A stretch of 49,654 nucleotides of DNA from JBEEJL01 sp043744215 (GTDB taxonomy: Bacteria > Pseudomonadota > Gammaproteobacteria > Burkholderiales > JBEEJL01): NCBI GenBank assembly GCA_043744215.1, contig JAYTVC010000072.1, positions 1 to 49,654 on the forward strand, read 5' to 3'. Position numbers and translations under genes: made by a program. The notes beneath the pieces were generated by a model that was given only the letters and a program-made list of their open reading frames with translations, was not told the origin of the DNA and did not search any database. Below are positions 8,636 to 16,903 of the stretch, piece by piece (position 1 is the stretch's first letter; each line of letters opens with the position of its first letter).

Positions 8636-10069
8636 TCAACCGGATTTTAATTTATTGCGCACAATCTCGTTAAGCTGCGCCGGGTTGGCTTTGCCGCCCA
8701 TGGCTTTCATCGCCTGCCCGACAAAAAATCCGAATACTTTTTCTTTGCCTGCGCGATATTCGGCCACCTGGCCTGCGTTGTCGGCGATGATTTTATCGAC
8801 GGTGGCTTCAATTGCGCCGCTGTCGGAAATTTGTTTCAGGCCTTTTTTCTCGATCACCGTGTCGGCGTCGCCTTCGCCGTTCCACATGGCGTCAAACACT
8901 TCTTTGGCGAGTTTGCCGGAAACCGTGTTGTCGCCAATGCGGTTTAATAGTCCCGCGAGTTGATTTGATTTGATTGGCGATGCCGCGATGTCCCGATCGT
9001 CCTTGTTCAAGCGTGCAGACAGTTCGCCCATGATCCAGTTGGCCGCTTGTTTAGGTTCGCCGCCCGCTTTCACGGTCGCTTCAAAATATTCCGCCATCTC
9101 GCGCGAGCCGGTGAGCAGGCCTGCGTCATAGGCGGTGATGGCGTAGTCGCGTGTGTAACGCTCGCGCATGGCTTGCGGCAACTCGGGCATCTGCGCGCGC
9201 GTGTCGGCGATCCATTGTTCGCTCACAGCCAGCGGCAACAAATCGGGGTCGGGAAAATAACGGTAATCGTGCGCGTCTTCTTTCGAGCGCATGGCGCGGG
9301 TTTCATCTTTGTCGGGGTCGTACAGGCGCGTTTGCTGGATAACTTTGCCGCCGTCTTCGATGAGCTCAATCTGGCGCTTCACTTCATACTCGATTGCTTT
9401 TTCGATAAAGCGGAAGGAGTTGATGTTTTTGATTTCGCAGCGTGTGCCGAGTTTTTCTTCGCCCAGCGGCCGCACCGACACGTTGGCGTCGCAGCGGTAC
9501 GAACCTTCCTGCATGTTGCCATCGCAAATGCCGATCCAACGCACCAGCGAATGCAGCGCTTTCGCATAGGCCACGGCTTCAGCGGCGCTGCGCATGTCGG
9601 GCTCTGACACGATTTCCAATAACGGCGTACCCGCGCGATTCAAATCAATGCCGGTCGCGCCGTGAAAATCTTCGTGCAAGGATTTTCCCGCATCTTCTTC
9701 CAGATGCGCGCGCGTAAGACGGATCACTTTTTCTGTGCCGTCAACTTGAATGGTAATCGAGCCGCCTTGCACGATGGGTAATTCCATCTGGCTGATCTGG
9801 TAGCCTTTTGGCAGGTCGGGATAAAAATAATTTTTGCGCGCCATCACGGAATGATGGGCGATTTTTCCGCCGACGGCCAAGCCTAAACGGATCGCACGTT
9901 CAACTGCGCCCTTGTTCATCACCGGCAACACACCGGGCATGGCGAGATCGACGGCGCTGGCTTGCGTGTTCGGCTCTGCGCCAAATGCCGTGGAGCTGCC
10001 GCTGAAAATTTTTGATTGCGTCGAAAGTTGCGTGTGGGTCTCGATACCGATGACGACTTCCCATTTCAT
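8636..10069 (-). CDS. gatB: Asp-tRNA(Asn)/Glu-tRNA(Gln) amidotransferase subunit B
   Basis: A 477-residue subunit that binds the mischarged tRNA and performs the kinase and amidation steps on Glu-tRNA(Gln) or Asp-tRNA(Asn), with ammonia channelled from GatA. It starts with the family motif WEVVIGIETHTQL. LPVMNKGAVERAIRLGLA, ARKNYFYPDLPKGYQISQ, the FIEKAIEYEVKRQ segment and a C-terminal GatB/YqeY helical domain (from about residue 325) follow. The length is normal. It is separated from gatA by 392 bp of repeats, which is unusual because gatA and gatB are normally nearly contiguous; they may be transcribed separately here. Confidence 0.97.
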   Translation of the reverse strand: MKWEVVIGIETHTQLSTQSKIFSGSSTAFGAEPNTQASAVDLAMPGVLPVMNKGAVERAIRLGLAVGGKIAHHSVMARKNYFYPDLPKGYQISQMELPIVQGGSITIQVDGTEKVIRLTRAHLEEDAGKSLHEDFHGATGIDLNRAGTPLLEIVSEPDMRSAAEAVAYAKALHSLVRWIGICDGNMQEGSYRCDANVSVRPLGEEKLGTRCEIKNINSFRFIEKAIEYEVKRQIELIEDGGKVIQQTRLYDPDKDETRAMRSKEDAHDYRYFPDPDLLPLAVSEQWIADTRAQMPELPQAMRERYTRDYAITAYDAGLLTGSREMAEYFEATVKAGGEPKQAANWIMGELSARLNKDDRDIAASPIKSNQLAGLLNRIGDNTVSGKLAKEVFDAMWNGEGDADTVIEKKGLKQISDSGAIEATVDKIIADNAGQVAEYRAGKEKVFGFFVGQAMKAMGGKANPAQLNEIVRNKLKSG

Positions 10070-10080
10070 ATCAAACCTCT

Positions 10081-10117
10081 TTCACCACAGAGACACAGAG
10101 GCACAGAGAAAAGCAAA
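10081..10117. repeat. CACAGAG-type interspersed repeat, copy 1
   Basis: TTCACCACAGAGACACAGAG and the following GCACAGAGAAAAGC belong to a short repeat found three times in the window (also at 10246 and, inverted, near 35884). Similar sequences are scattered in many bacterial genomes; function unknown. Confidence 0.65.
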
Positions 10118-10245
10118 AAAACAAACATATTGCGTGAGCATTGCACACCAAAACATTTTATGCCGAGCCATGCGCTTGGAAACATAGACCAGAGTGCAGC
10201 GTGATCTGCCTCGTGGTGGGCAGTGCACACCCTACAAAAACTTCT

Positions 10246-10283
10246 TTCACCATGGAGACATAGAGACGCACAGAAAAGCAAAA
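10246..10283. repeat. CACAGAG-type interspersed repeat, copy 2
   Basis: TTCACCATGGAGACATAGAG followed by ACGCACAGAAAAGC is a diverged copy of the element at 10081, in the same orientation and 165 bp away. Confidence 0.6.
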
Positions 10284-10306
10284 GCTTTTTTGTCGAAAAA
10301 AGAAGT

Positions 10307-10417
10307 CCCTCCCCCTTCAAGGGGGAGGTTAGGTGGGGGATGGGTGTCTTGTCAAGCATGTGCGAACTCTGGCCCATCACCCACCCCCATCCTAGCCTTC
10401 CCCCTGTCAGGGAGATT
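10307..10417. repeat. Long imperfect inverted repeat (REP- or MITE-like)
   Basis: The left arm (10307-10348, CCTCCCCCTTCAAGGGGGAG then GTTAGGTGGGGGATGGGT) and the right arm (about 10376-10417) are inverted copies with several mismatches. The left arm itself also contains the CTCCCCCTTCAAGGGGGAG dyad. The structure could fold in RNA and may end or attenuate gatA transcription. A mobile origin is inference. Confidence 0.6.
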
Positions 10418-10461
10418 GAAGCGGCTGAGATGTTAACTAGGCTATTTTTTTGCGTCATCAT

Positions 10462-11919
10462 TTACTCCAACCCGCCCGGCATTTTTGTGTGCCAATCGGT
10501 CGCTTGCTGAAACTGGTGTGCAACGTTGAGCATTTTCGCTTCGCTGAAATAATCGCCGACGATATGCAAACCGATGGTGCGGTTGTTGCCGTCGAAGCCG
10601 CAGGGAATCGACATGGCGGGCAGGCCGGCGAGATTCGCCGCAATGGTGTACAGATCGTTGAGATACATTTCCACCGGATCAGCAGACTTCGCGCCGAAGT
10701 TGAAGGCGGTGCTCGGCGTGGTCGGGCCTATCACCACGTCGCAGACTTTGAATGCCTCGGTATAGTCTTGCGCGATGAGGCGGCGGATTTTTTGCGCCTG
10801 CAAATAATAAGCGTCGTAATAGCCGTGCGATAACACGTAGGTACCGATCATGATGCGGCGTTTCACCTCGGCACCGAAACCTTCGGCGCGGGTTTTTTCG
10901 TACATCTCGGTGAGATCAGCATAATTTTCTGCGCGATAACCGTAGCGCGCGCCGTCGAAACGCGACAGGTTTGACGATGCTTCTGCCGGGGCGAGTACGT
11001 AATAAACGGGAATGGAAAGTTTGCTATTGGGCAAACCGATTTCAACCGTTGTGGCACCCAGTTTTTTGTATTCGCCCAATGCGGCTTCGACCGCTTTGGC
11101 TACGTCGGCATTCAAGCCCGCGCCGAAATATTCCCGTGGCAAACCGATACGCAAACCTTTGAGCGGCTGCGCGAGATCGCGCGTGTAGTCTTCCGTTTTG
11201 CGATCAAGGCTGGTGGAATCGCGGGTGTCGAAACCTGCCATCAGGTTAAGCATCAACGCCAAGTCTTCGGCAGACTTCGCCATCGGACCCGCTTGATCCA
11301 GCGACGAAGCAAACGCAATCATGCCGTAGCGGGATACCACGCCATAGGTCGGTTTCAGACCGCAAGTGCCCGTGAATGCCGCAGGCTGGCGAATGGAACC
11401 GCCTGTATCCGTCGCCGTTGCCGCGGGTGCGAGACGCGCGGCAACGGCTGCCGCCGAGCCGCCCGAGCTGCCGCCGGGCACGGTGTTTACATCCCAGGGG
11501 TTTTTCACTGTGCCGAAGAATGATGTTTCGTTCGACGAACCCATGGCGAATTCGTCCATATTGGTTTTGCCCAGATTAATCGCGCCGGCGTGATTGAATT
11601 GCTCAATCACATGGGCATCGTAGGGTGAAATAAAATTGTGCAGCATTTTTGAGCCGCACGTCGTGCGCCAACCTTTGGCGCAAAAAATATCTTTTTGCGC
11701 AAACGGAATACCCGTCAGCGTGACGGCCTTTCCTGCGGCGATGCGCGCATCGGCGGCGCGCGCTTGCGCTAAAGATTTTTCTTCATCCAGCGTGATGAAT
11801 GCATTCAATGCCGGATTATATTTTTTCGCGCGCGCTAAAAAATATTGCGTCAGCTCGACGCTGGAAATTTTTTTCGTCGCGAGAGCGGCAGAGAGTTGTT
11901 TGAGCGATGAATTCAGCAT
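10462..11919 (-). CDS. gatA: Asp-tRNA(Asn)/Glu-tRNA(Gln) amidotransferase subunit A
   Basis: A 485-residue amidase-signature enzyme that releases ammonia from glutamine for GatB. The Ser-cisSer-Lys machinery is intact: Lys in FAQKDIFCAKG (about residue 76), the Ser pair in PGGSSGGSAAAVAA and in ATDTGGSIRQPAAF. The substrate-specific GLKPTYGVVSRYG motif is also present. The N-terminus (MLNSSLKQLSAALATKKISS) has the usual length. It lies 47 bp downstream of gatC; that gap contains a copy of the 30-bp dispersed repeat. Confidence 0.97.
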   Translation of the reverse strand: MLNSSLKQLSAALATKKISSVELTQYFLARAKKYNPALNAFITLDEEKSLAQARAADARIAAGKAVTLTGIPFAQKDIFCAKGWRTTCGSKMLHNFISPYDAHVIEQFNHAGAINLGKTNMDEFAMGSSNETSFFGTVKNPWDVNTVPGGSSGGSAAAVAARLAPAATATDTGGSIRQPAAFTGTCGLKPTYGVVSRYGMIAFASSLDQAGPMAKSAEDLALMLNLMAGFDTRDSTSLDRKTEDYTRDLAQPLKGLRIGLPREYFGAGLNADVAKAVEAALGEYKKLGATTVEIGLPNSKLSIPVYYVLAPAEASSNLSRFDGARYGYRAENYADLTEMYEKTRAEGFGAEVKRRIMIGTYVLSHGYYDAYYLQAQKIRRLIAQDYTEAFKVCDVVIGPTTPSTAFNFGAKSADPVEMYLNDLYTIAANLAGLPAMSIPCGFDGNNRTIGLHIVGDYFSEAKMLNVAHQFQQATDWHTKMPGGLE

Positions 11920-11928
11920 AGAAAGTGT

Positions 11929-11958
11929 AAAATTTATTCAATATAATCAATAAGTTAC
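11929..11958 (+). repeat. 30-bp dispersed repeat, copy 3 (IHF-like core)
   Basis: Core AATCAATAAGTTA fits WATCAANNNNTTR. It fills most of the gatC-gatA gap and reads opposite to the direction of gat transcription. Confidence 0.75.
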
Positions 11959-11966
11959 GAAAATAC

Positions 11967-12254
11967 TCATTCAATGACTTTCGGCACCAGATATAAGCCG
12001 TTTTCCACTTGCGGCGCAATAGATTGAAACAGCGCGCGCTGATTTTTTTCCGTCACCACATCGTCGCGCAAACGCAGCGACACGTTTTGTGAATGGGCCA
12101 TCGGCTCGATGTCCTTGGTATCGACAGCTTGCATCTCTTCGATCAGCGAAAAAATTCCGTTCAACTTTGTTTGCAAATCCAGCGCTTCGTTTTCCGTGAC
12201 GGCGATACGCGACAGTCGGGCAATTCGCTGAATATCTTGAGTAGTGAGGGACAT
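11967..12254 (-). CDS. gatC: Asp-tRNA(Asn)/Glu-tRNA(Gln) amidotransferase subunit C
   Basis: A 95-residue subunit that clamps GatA to GatB. Typical features are the N-terminal LTTQDIQRIARLSRIAV helix, KLNGIFSLIEEMQAVDT, and the extended DIEPMAHSQNVSLRLRDD tail that wraps around GatA. It is first in the gatCAB order and divergent from mreB, sharing a ~100-bp promoter region. The presence of gatCAB implies that Gln-tRNA or Asn-tRNA is made at least in part by transamidation. Confidence 0.95.
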   Translation of the reverse strand: MSLTTQDIQRIARLSRIAVTENEALDLQTKLNGIFSLIEEMQAVDTKDIEPMAHSQNVSLRLRDDVVTEKNQRALFQSIAPQVENGLYLVPKVIE

Positions 12255-12282
12255 GATTTATCCGAAATGGTAAATTTAAGCT

Positions 12283-12311
12283 TTAACTTCATGCGCTAAG
12301 TACGTTATTAT
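12283..12311 (+). promoter_or_regulatory. Sigma-70 promoter candidate for mreB
   Basis: TTAACT (12283-12288) and TATTAT (12306-12311) are separated by exactly 17 bp. The expected start would lie about 35 nt before the mreB ATG. AGGGAG close to the ATG (12354) is the ribosome-binding site. This is the only convincing promoter in the gatC-mreB divergent region. Confidence 0.55.
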
Positions 12312-12353
12312 AGGACATTTATTCGCCCCGATAACGTCAGGGAGCTACAAATT

Positions 12354-13388
12354 ATGTTCGGATTTCTACGCGGTAATGATCTTGCCATCGACCTGGGTAC
12401 GGCCAACACGCTGATTTACGTGCGTGGTAAAGGCATCGTGCTCGATGAACCTTCTGTCGTTGCCATTCGCACCGAAGGCGGCGGCACCAACAAAAAAACC
12501 ATTCAAGCAGTCGGCCTCGCGGCTAAACAGATGTTGGGCCGCACGCCGGGCAACATCACCGCCATCCGCCCGATGAAAGACGGTGTGATCGCCGACTTCA
12601 CCATCACTGAGCAGATGCTGAAATTTTTTATCAAAAAAATTCATCCGTCGAGTTTATTTTCGCCCAGCCCGCGCATCATCATTTGTGTGCCTTGCGGTTC
12701 GACGCAAGTGGAGCGGCGCGCCATCCGCGAATCGGCCATGGGTGCCGGCGCGCGTCAGGTTTATTTGATTGAAGAACCAATGGCCGCCGCGATTGGCGCA
12801 GACTTGCCTGTAGCCGATCCGACTGGCTCGATGGTGGTGGACATCGGCGGCGGCACCACGGAAGTCGGCGTGATTTCCCTCGGCGGCATCGTGTATGCGT
12901 CGAGCGTGCGCGTGGGCGGTGACAAGTTCGACGAAGCGATTATCAATTACATCCGCCGCAATTACGGCATGCTGATCGGCGAAGCGACGGCTGAATCAAT
13001 CAAAAAAGCAATCGGCTCGGCTTTCCCCGGCTCGGAAGTAAAGGAAATGGAAGTCAAAGGACGCAATCTGGCCGAAGGCATTCCGCGCGCGTTCACTATT
13101 TCCAGCAACGAAATTCTCGAAGCGTTAACTGATCCGCTCAACAGCATTGTCGGCGCAGTGAAATCGGCGCTGGAACAAACGCCGCCCGAACTCGGCGCCG
13201 ACATCGCCGAAAAAGGCATGGTGCTCACCGGTGGCGGCGCATTGTTGCGCGATCTCGATCGTTTGCTGATGGAAGAAACCGGTTTGCCCGTTATCGTCGC
13301 CGACGATCCACTCACCTGCGTGGTACGGGGCTCCGGTCGCGCGTTGGAAGAAATGGACAAGCTGGGCACCGTTTTCACTAACGATTAA
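12354..13388 (+). CDS. mreB: Rod-shape actin homologue MreB
   Basis: A 344-residue bacterial actin that polymerises under the inner membrane and directs lateral cell-wall synthesis. Actin-fold phosphate motifs are clear: DLGTANTLIYVRG (phosphate 1), DIGGGTTEVGVISLGG (phosphate 2), and the adenosine motif LTGGGALLRDLD. The N-terminal MFGFLRGNDLA amphipathic helix fits membrane binding. The gene heads mreBCD-mrdA-rodA, and a 170-bp gap with one 30-bp repeat separates it from mreC. A gap of this kind may let MreB be made in excess over MreC/D. Confidence 0.98.
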   Translation: MFGFLRGNDLAIDLGTANTLIYVRGKGIVLDEPSVVAIRTEGGGTNKKTIQAVGLAAKQMLGRTPGNITAIRPMKDGVIADFTITEQMLKFFIKKIHPSSLFSPSPRIIICVPCGSTQVERRAIRESAMGAGARQVYLIEEPMAAAIGADLPVADPTGSMVVDIGGGTTEVGVISLGGIVYASSVRVGGDKFDEAIINYIRRNYGMLIGEATAESIKKAIGSAFPGSEVKEMEVKGRNLAEGIPRAFTISSNEILEALTDPLNSIVGAVKSALEQTPPELGADIAEKGMVLTGGGALLRDLDRLLMEETGLPVIVADDPLTCVVRGSGRALEEMDKLGTVFTND

Positions 13389-13438
13389 AGTCATCAGAGT
13401 GGCTGAAATCAGGACTTCATCGCAGCGTGCTAAATACT

Positions 13439-13468
13439 AAAATTATTCAATTAAATCAATTAGTTACA
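13439..13468 (+). repeat. 30-bp dispersed repeat, copy 4 (IHF-like core)
   Basis: Core AATCAATTAGTTA, left arm AAAATTATTCAATTA. It is in the mreB-mreC gap and closest to the family consensus together with copy 10. Confidence 0.78.
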
Positions 13469-13558
13469 TTCAACCCCTGCGCCATCCGGCGGAGCGCGCC
13501 ATGCGACACGCAAGCAGCGTGCACATTACTTTTTTTTCCGCGCCACCCTTGATCGAAG

Positions 13559-14479
13559 ATGGTTCGCCAGCCGCCCCCCTTTTTTAATCGCGGCCCTTCA
13601 CCGCTGACACGCCTGGTTTTTTTTGCCGCGTTGTGTGTCGCCATCATGTTCGCCGATTATCGTTTACATTTACTCAGCAGCCTGCGCCAATCATTGTCGG
13701 TGCTGGTGTATCCGTTGCAACAAGTGGCGCAAAGCCCGGTGCGGCTGGTGGCAAGGGTGACCAATTATTTCTCTACGCAATCGCAACTGCAAACCGAGAA
13801 CGCCGAATTGAAACAAAAATTGCTCGAGCAATCGGCCATCGCGCAAGCGGCGAAATTTGTCGAGGCAGAACACGCGCATATGCTGGCGCTCAACGGCGCA
13901 AAAAACCGCTATGCCGGCAAAGGCGAAATCGTCGAGGTGTTGTATTCGGGACGCAATCCGTTTGCGCGAAAAATCATCATCAACAAAGGCAGCACAGACA
14001 ATTTACGCCCCGGCCTGGCGGTGATCGACGGCACTGGCGTGGTCGGCCAGATTACCGCCGTGAGCTTACTCACCAGTGAAGTTACCTTGCTGACCGAAAA
14101 GGGCCACGCGGTGCCGGTGGCGGTGCAACGCAACGGCATCCGCGCCATTGTTTTCGGCAATGGGCGCGACGGCACGCTGGATTTGCCTTATCTCGCCGAG
14201 CGCGCCGATGTGCGCAATGGCGACCTGCTGGTGACATCGGGCATCGACGGCACATATCCGCCGGGACTCGCCGTGGCGGAAGTGAGCAATATCGAACGCA
14301 GCTCGGCCATGGTGTTTTCAAAAATTACCTGCGTGCCGGTGGCGGGTGTGGAGAACCATAAATATTTATTGGTGCTCACGGTTGATCCCCACGCCGAATA
14401 TCCCAGGCGCGAACCTGCCGAAGATGAATCCAAAACGGCAAAGGAAAAAAATAATAAAAAGAAACGGGGGGCATCATGA
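13559..14479 (+). CDS. mreC: Rod-shape-determining protein MreC
   Basis: A 306-residue bitopic membrane protein linking MreB to the periplasmic synthases. A short cytoplasmic N-terminus (MVRQPPPFFNRGPSP) precedes one helix (TRLVFFAALCVAIMFADY). A coiled-coil region (about residues 70-105, LQTENAELKQKLLEQSA) and the beta-domain with LRPGLAVIDGTGVVGQI follow. A Lys-rich tail ends the protein. The stop overlaps mreD by 4 bp (ATGA). Confidence 0.96.
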   Translation: MVRQPPPFFNRGPSPLTRLVFFAALCVAIMFADYRLHLLSSLRQSLSVLVYPLQQVAQSPVRLVARVTNYFSTQSQLQTENAELKQKLLEQSAIAQAAKFVEAEHAHMLALNGAKNRYAGKGEIVEVLYSGRNPFARKIIINKGSTDNLRPGLAVIDGTGVVGQITAVSLLTSEVTLLTEKGHAVPVAVQRNGIRAIVFGNGRDGTLDLPYLAERADVRNGDLLVTSGIDGTYPPGLAVAEVSNIERSSAMVFSKITCVPVAGVENHKYLLVLTVDPHAEYPRREPAEDESKTAKEKNNKKKRGAS

Positions 14480-15003
14480 TTGCGCCGCTGCGTTCAGCCA
14501 TGCCCGAAGTCTTGCCGCAGACGCCGAGGGTGCACTATGTGTTGTTTACCCTCATCGTGGCGTTTTGCCTCAACGTATTGCCGTGGAGCGGCTTGCTACT
14601 TAAATTGCGGCCGGACTTTTTGCTGCTCGTATTGCTCTATTGGGGCATGCGTGAGCCGCGTATGGTCGGGCAAAGCGTCGCATTTTTTGGCGGGCTGGTG
14701 ATGGACGTGGCCGACAGCGCGGTGCTGGGGCAACACGCGTTTGTGTATGCGCTGGCGGTGTATGCGGCATTTTCACTGCGGCTGCGCATCCTGCGCTTTC
14801 CGCTGCCGCAACAGGCGCTGCACATTATTCTCATTCTGCTCATTGCCAGCGCCATCACGGTAGCGCTGAATCTATTGGCCGACGCCACTTTTCCCGGCTA
14901 CAGCTATTTTATCGGCGCGCTGATTGGCGCGGCGTTATGGCCGCCTGTCGTGTGGCTGCTGGAACTGCCCGAGGCGCTCGCTGCCCAATCGGACAGCCTG
15001 TGA
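14476..15003 (+). CDS. mreD: Rod-shape-determining protein MreD
   Basis: A 175-residue integral membrane protein with five or six hydrophobic segments. Conserved features are the first helix, LRPDFLLLVLLYWGMREP and FFGGLVMDVADSAVLGQHAF. It is part of the elongation complex with MreC and RodA/PBP2. It overlaps mreC by 4 bp and lies 10 bp before mrdA, so the block is one operon. Confidence 0.95.
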   Translation: MIAPLRSAMPEVLPQTPRVHYVLFTLIVAFCLNVLPWSGLLLKLRPDFLLLVLLYWGMREPRMVGQSVAFFGGLVMDVADSAVLGQHAFVYALAVYAAFSLRLRILRFPLPQQALHIILILLIASAITVALNLLADATFPGYSYFIGALIGAALWPPVVWLLELPEALAAQSDSL

Positions 15004-15013
15004 GAATCCCGCC

Positions 15014-16903
15014 ATGATGGAAGGCAGCGCCCTTAAAAACCAGCAGAAAGAAATCAACGATTACCGCCTGCGCCTGCTGGCAGCGAGCGGCGGCGCGCTG
15101 TTGCTGGCTGCCGTGCTGGTGGGCCGCTTTGCCTATTTGCAAATCGCCCGCTTCGATCACTACCACACCCAATCGGAAGCCAACCGGATTTCCATTTTGC
15201 CCGTGATGCCCAACCGCGGCCTGATTATCGACCGCAACGGCGTGGTGCTGGCCTACAATTATCCGGCTTACACGCTGGAAATTACGCCGAGCAAAATCCC
15301 CAAGTTGGATGAGACGCTCGACGAGTTGTCGAACATCGTAGAAATCACCGCGCGTGATCGCAAGCGTTTCAAAAAACTGTTGGAGGAATCGCGTAATTTT
15401 GAAAGCCTGCCCGTGCGCACGCGCCTGTCGGAAGAAGAAGTGGCGCGCTTTGCCGTCAACCGTTATCGCTTTACCGGGGTGGACATCAAGGCGCGTTTGT
15501 TCCGCCGCTATCCCGAGGGCGCCTCCGCTTCGCATGCGCTAGGTTACATCAACCGCATCAACGAGACGGACCTGGCCGAACTGGAAGCCGCCGACAAGAC
15601 CGCCAATTACCGCGGCACCGACCACATGGGCAAACTCGGCATCGAGCAGAGTTATGAAAACGAATTGCATGGCATTACCGGATTTGAAGAAGTGGAAACC
15701 GACGCGGGCGGCCGAGCCGTGCGCCTGCTAAAACGCAGCGAACCGGTGTCGGGAAATAATCTGATTTTATCGCTCGACATCAAGTTGCAAAAAGTAGCCG
15801 AGCAGGCCTTTGGCAAGCGGCGCGGCGCACTCATCGCCATCGAGCCAACTACCGGCGAAGTGCTTGCTTTTGTGAGCCAACCCGGTTACGACCCGAATCT
15901 GTTTGTCGATGGCATTGACCAGATCAATTGGGATGCGCTCAACACTTCCCCCGACAAGCCGCTCAACAATCGCGCATTGCAAGGGACTTATCCGCCAGGC
16001 TCAACGTTCAAACCGTTTCTCGCGCTGGCCGCGTTGGAGACGGGCAAGCGCACGCCGCAACAAGCTATCGACGATCCGGGCGCGTTTATTTTCGGTGGCC
16101 ACACTTTTCGCGATGACAAGGTAGGCGGCCACGGCCTGGTTGATATGTATCGCTCGATTGTCGTCTCATGCGATACCTATTACTACACGCTGGCGAGCGA
16201 GATGGGCATCGATGCCATCGCCGCATTCATGAGCAAATTCGGTTTCGGCCAACCTACCGGCATTGATATCAGCGGCGAAAAAAGCGGCGTGCTGCCGTCG
16301 CAGGAATGGAAACAAAAACGTTACAAGCAACGCTGGTATGCGGGCGAAACCATCAGCGTCGGCATCGGTCAGGGATACAACTCGTACACGCCGCTGCAAC
16401 TGGCCAAGGCGATTGCCATCCTGGCCAACAACGGCAACATGGTCAAGCCACGCATGGTGCAAGCCATACAAGACAGCCGCACAGGAAAAATCACGCAGTT
16501 CGCGGCGCAAGCCCCGACACCTATGGCATTCAAAGCGGAAAATATGGACATTATCAAACAGGCGATGGTAGGCGTGACCAAGGAAGGTACCGGCGCGCGG
16601 GCTTTTACCGGTGCCGAATACACCTCGGCAGGCAAAACCGGCACGGCCCAGGTGAAGGGCCTGAAGCAAGGCGAAAAATACGTCGAGGCCAACGTCGCCG
16701 AATATTTGCGCGACCACGCACTTTACGTCGCCTATGCGCCGGCGGAGTCGCCAAGAATTGCGTTGGCTGTTGTCGTTGAAAACGGCGGCTTTGGTGCTGC
16801 CGCCGCTGCACCGATTGCGCGCCAGGTATTTGACTACGTGCTTACCGGCAAAACACCCGCTGCCGCAGCGCCGGCCATGGAAGAAAAAGAAGGCGATGAT
16901 TAG
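15014..16903 (+). CDS. mrdA: Penicillin-binding protein 2 (elongation transpeptidase)
   Basis: A 629-residue D,D-transpeptidase that cross-links peptidoglycan during elongation as the partner of RodA. One N-terminal helix (LLAASGGALLLAAVLVGRF) anchors a pedestal domain with the PBP dimer motif PNRGLIIDRNG. The catalytic domain has STFK (Ser330), SCD (Ser385) and KTG (Lys541), close to the positions in E. coli PBP2. I used the ATG at 15014 (a second follows at once); the open frame extends 30 codons upstream inside mreD but lacks a suitable start. The stop overlaps rodA by 8 bp. Confidence 0.97.
   Translation: MMEGSALKNQQKEINDYRLRLLAASGGALLLAAVLVGRFAYLQIARFDHYHTQSEANRISILPVMPNRGLIIDRNGVVLAYNYPAYTLEITPSKIPKLDETLDELSNIVEITARDRKRFKKLLEESRNFESLPVRTRLSEEEVARFAVNRYRFTGVDIKARLFRRYPEGASASHALGYINRINETDLAELEAADKTANYRGTDHMGKLGIEQSYENELHGITGFEEVETDAGGRAVRLLKRSEPVSGNNLILSLDIKLQKVAEQAFGKRRGALIAIEPTTGEVLAFVSQPGYDPNLFVDGIDQINWDALNTSPDKPLNNRALQGTYPPGSTFKPFLALAALETGKRTPQQAIDDPGAFIFGGHTFRDDKVGGHGLVDMYRSIVVSCDTYYYTLASEMGIDAIAAFMSKFGFGQPTGIDISGEKSGVLPSQEWKQKRYKQRWYAGETISVGIGQGYNSYTPLQLAKAIAILANNGNMVKPRMVQAIQDSRTGKITQFAAQAPTPMAFKAENMDIIKQAMVGVTKEGTGARAFTGAEYTSAGKTGTAQVKGLKQGEKYVEANVAEYLRDHALYVAYAPAESPRIALAVVVENGGFGAAAAAPIARQVFDYVLTGKTPAAAAPAMEEKEGDD

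Larger units (their letters stand above)
10070..10461. other. Repeat-filled gap between gatA and gatB
   Basis: This 392-bp spacer holds no credible gene. It contains two copies of a CACAGAG-type repeat, a short element ending GCAGTGCACACCCTAC, and a large inverted pair rich in CCCCC/GGGGG. Short frames here translate the repeats only. Confidence 0.7.

Noticed and set aside
9047..9607. Plus-strand open frame of 186 codons
   Set aside because: It lies entirely opposite gatB, which is complete and conserved.
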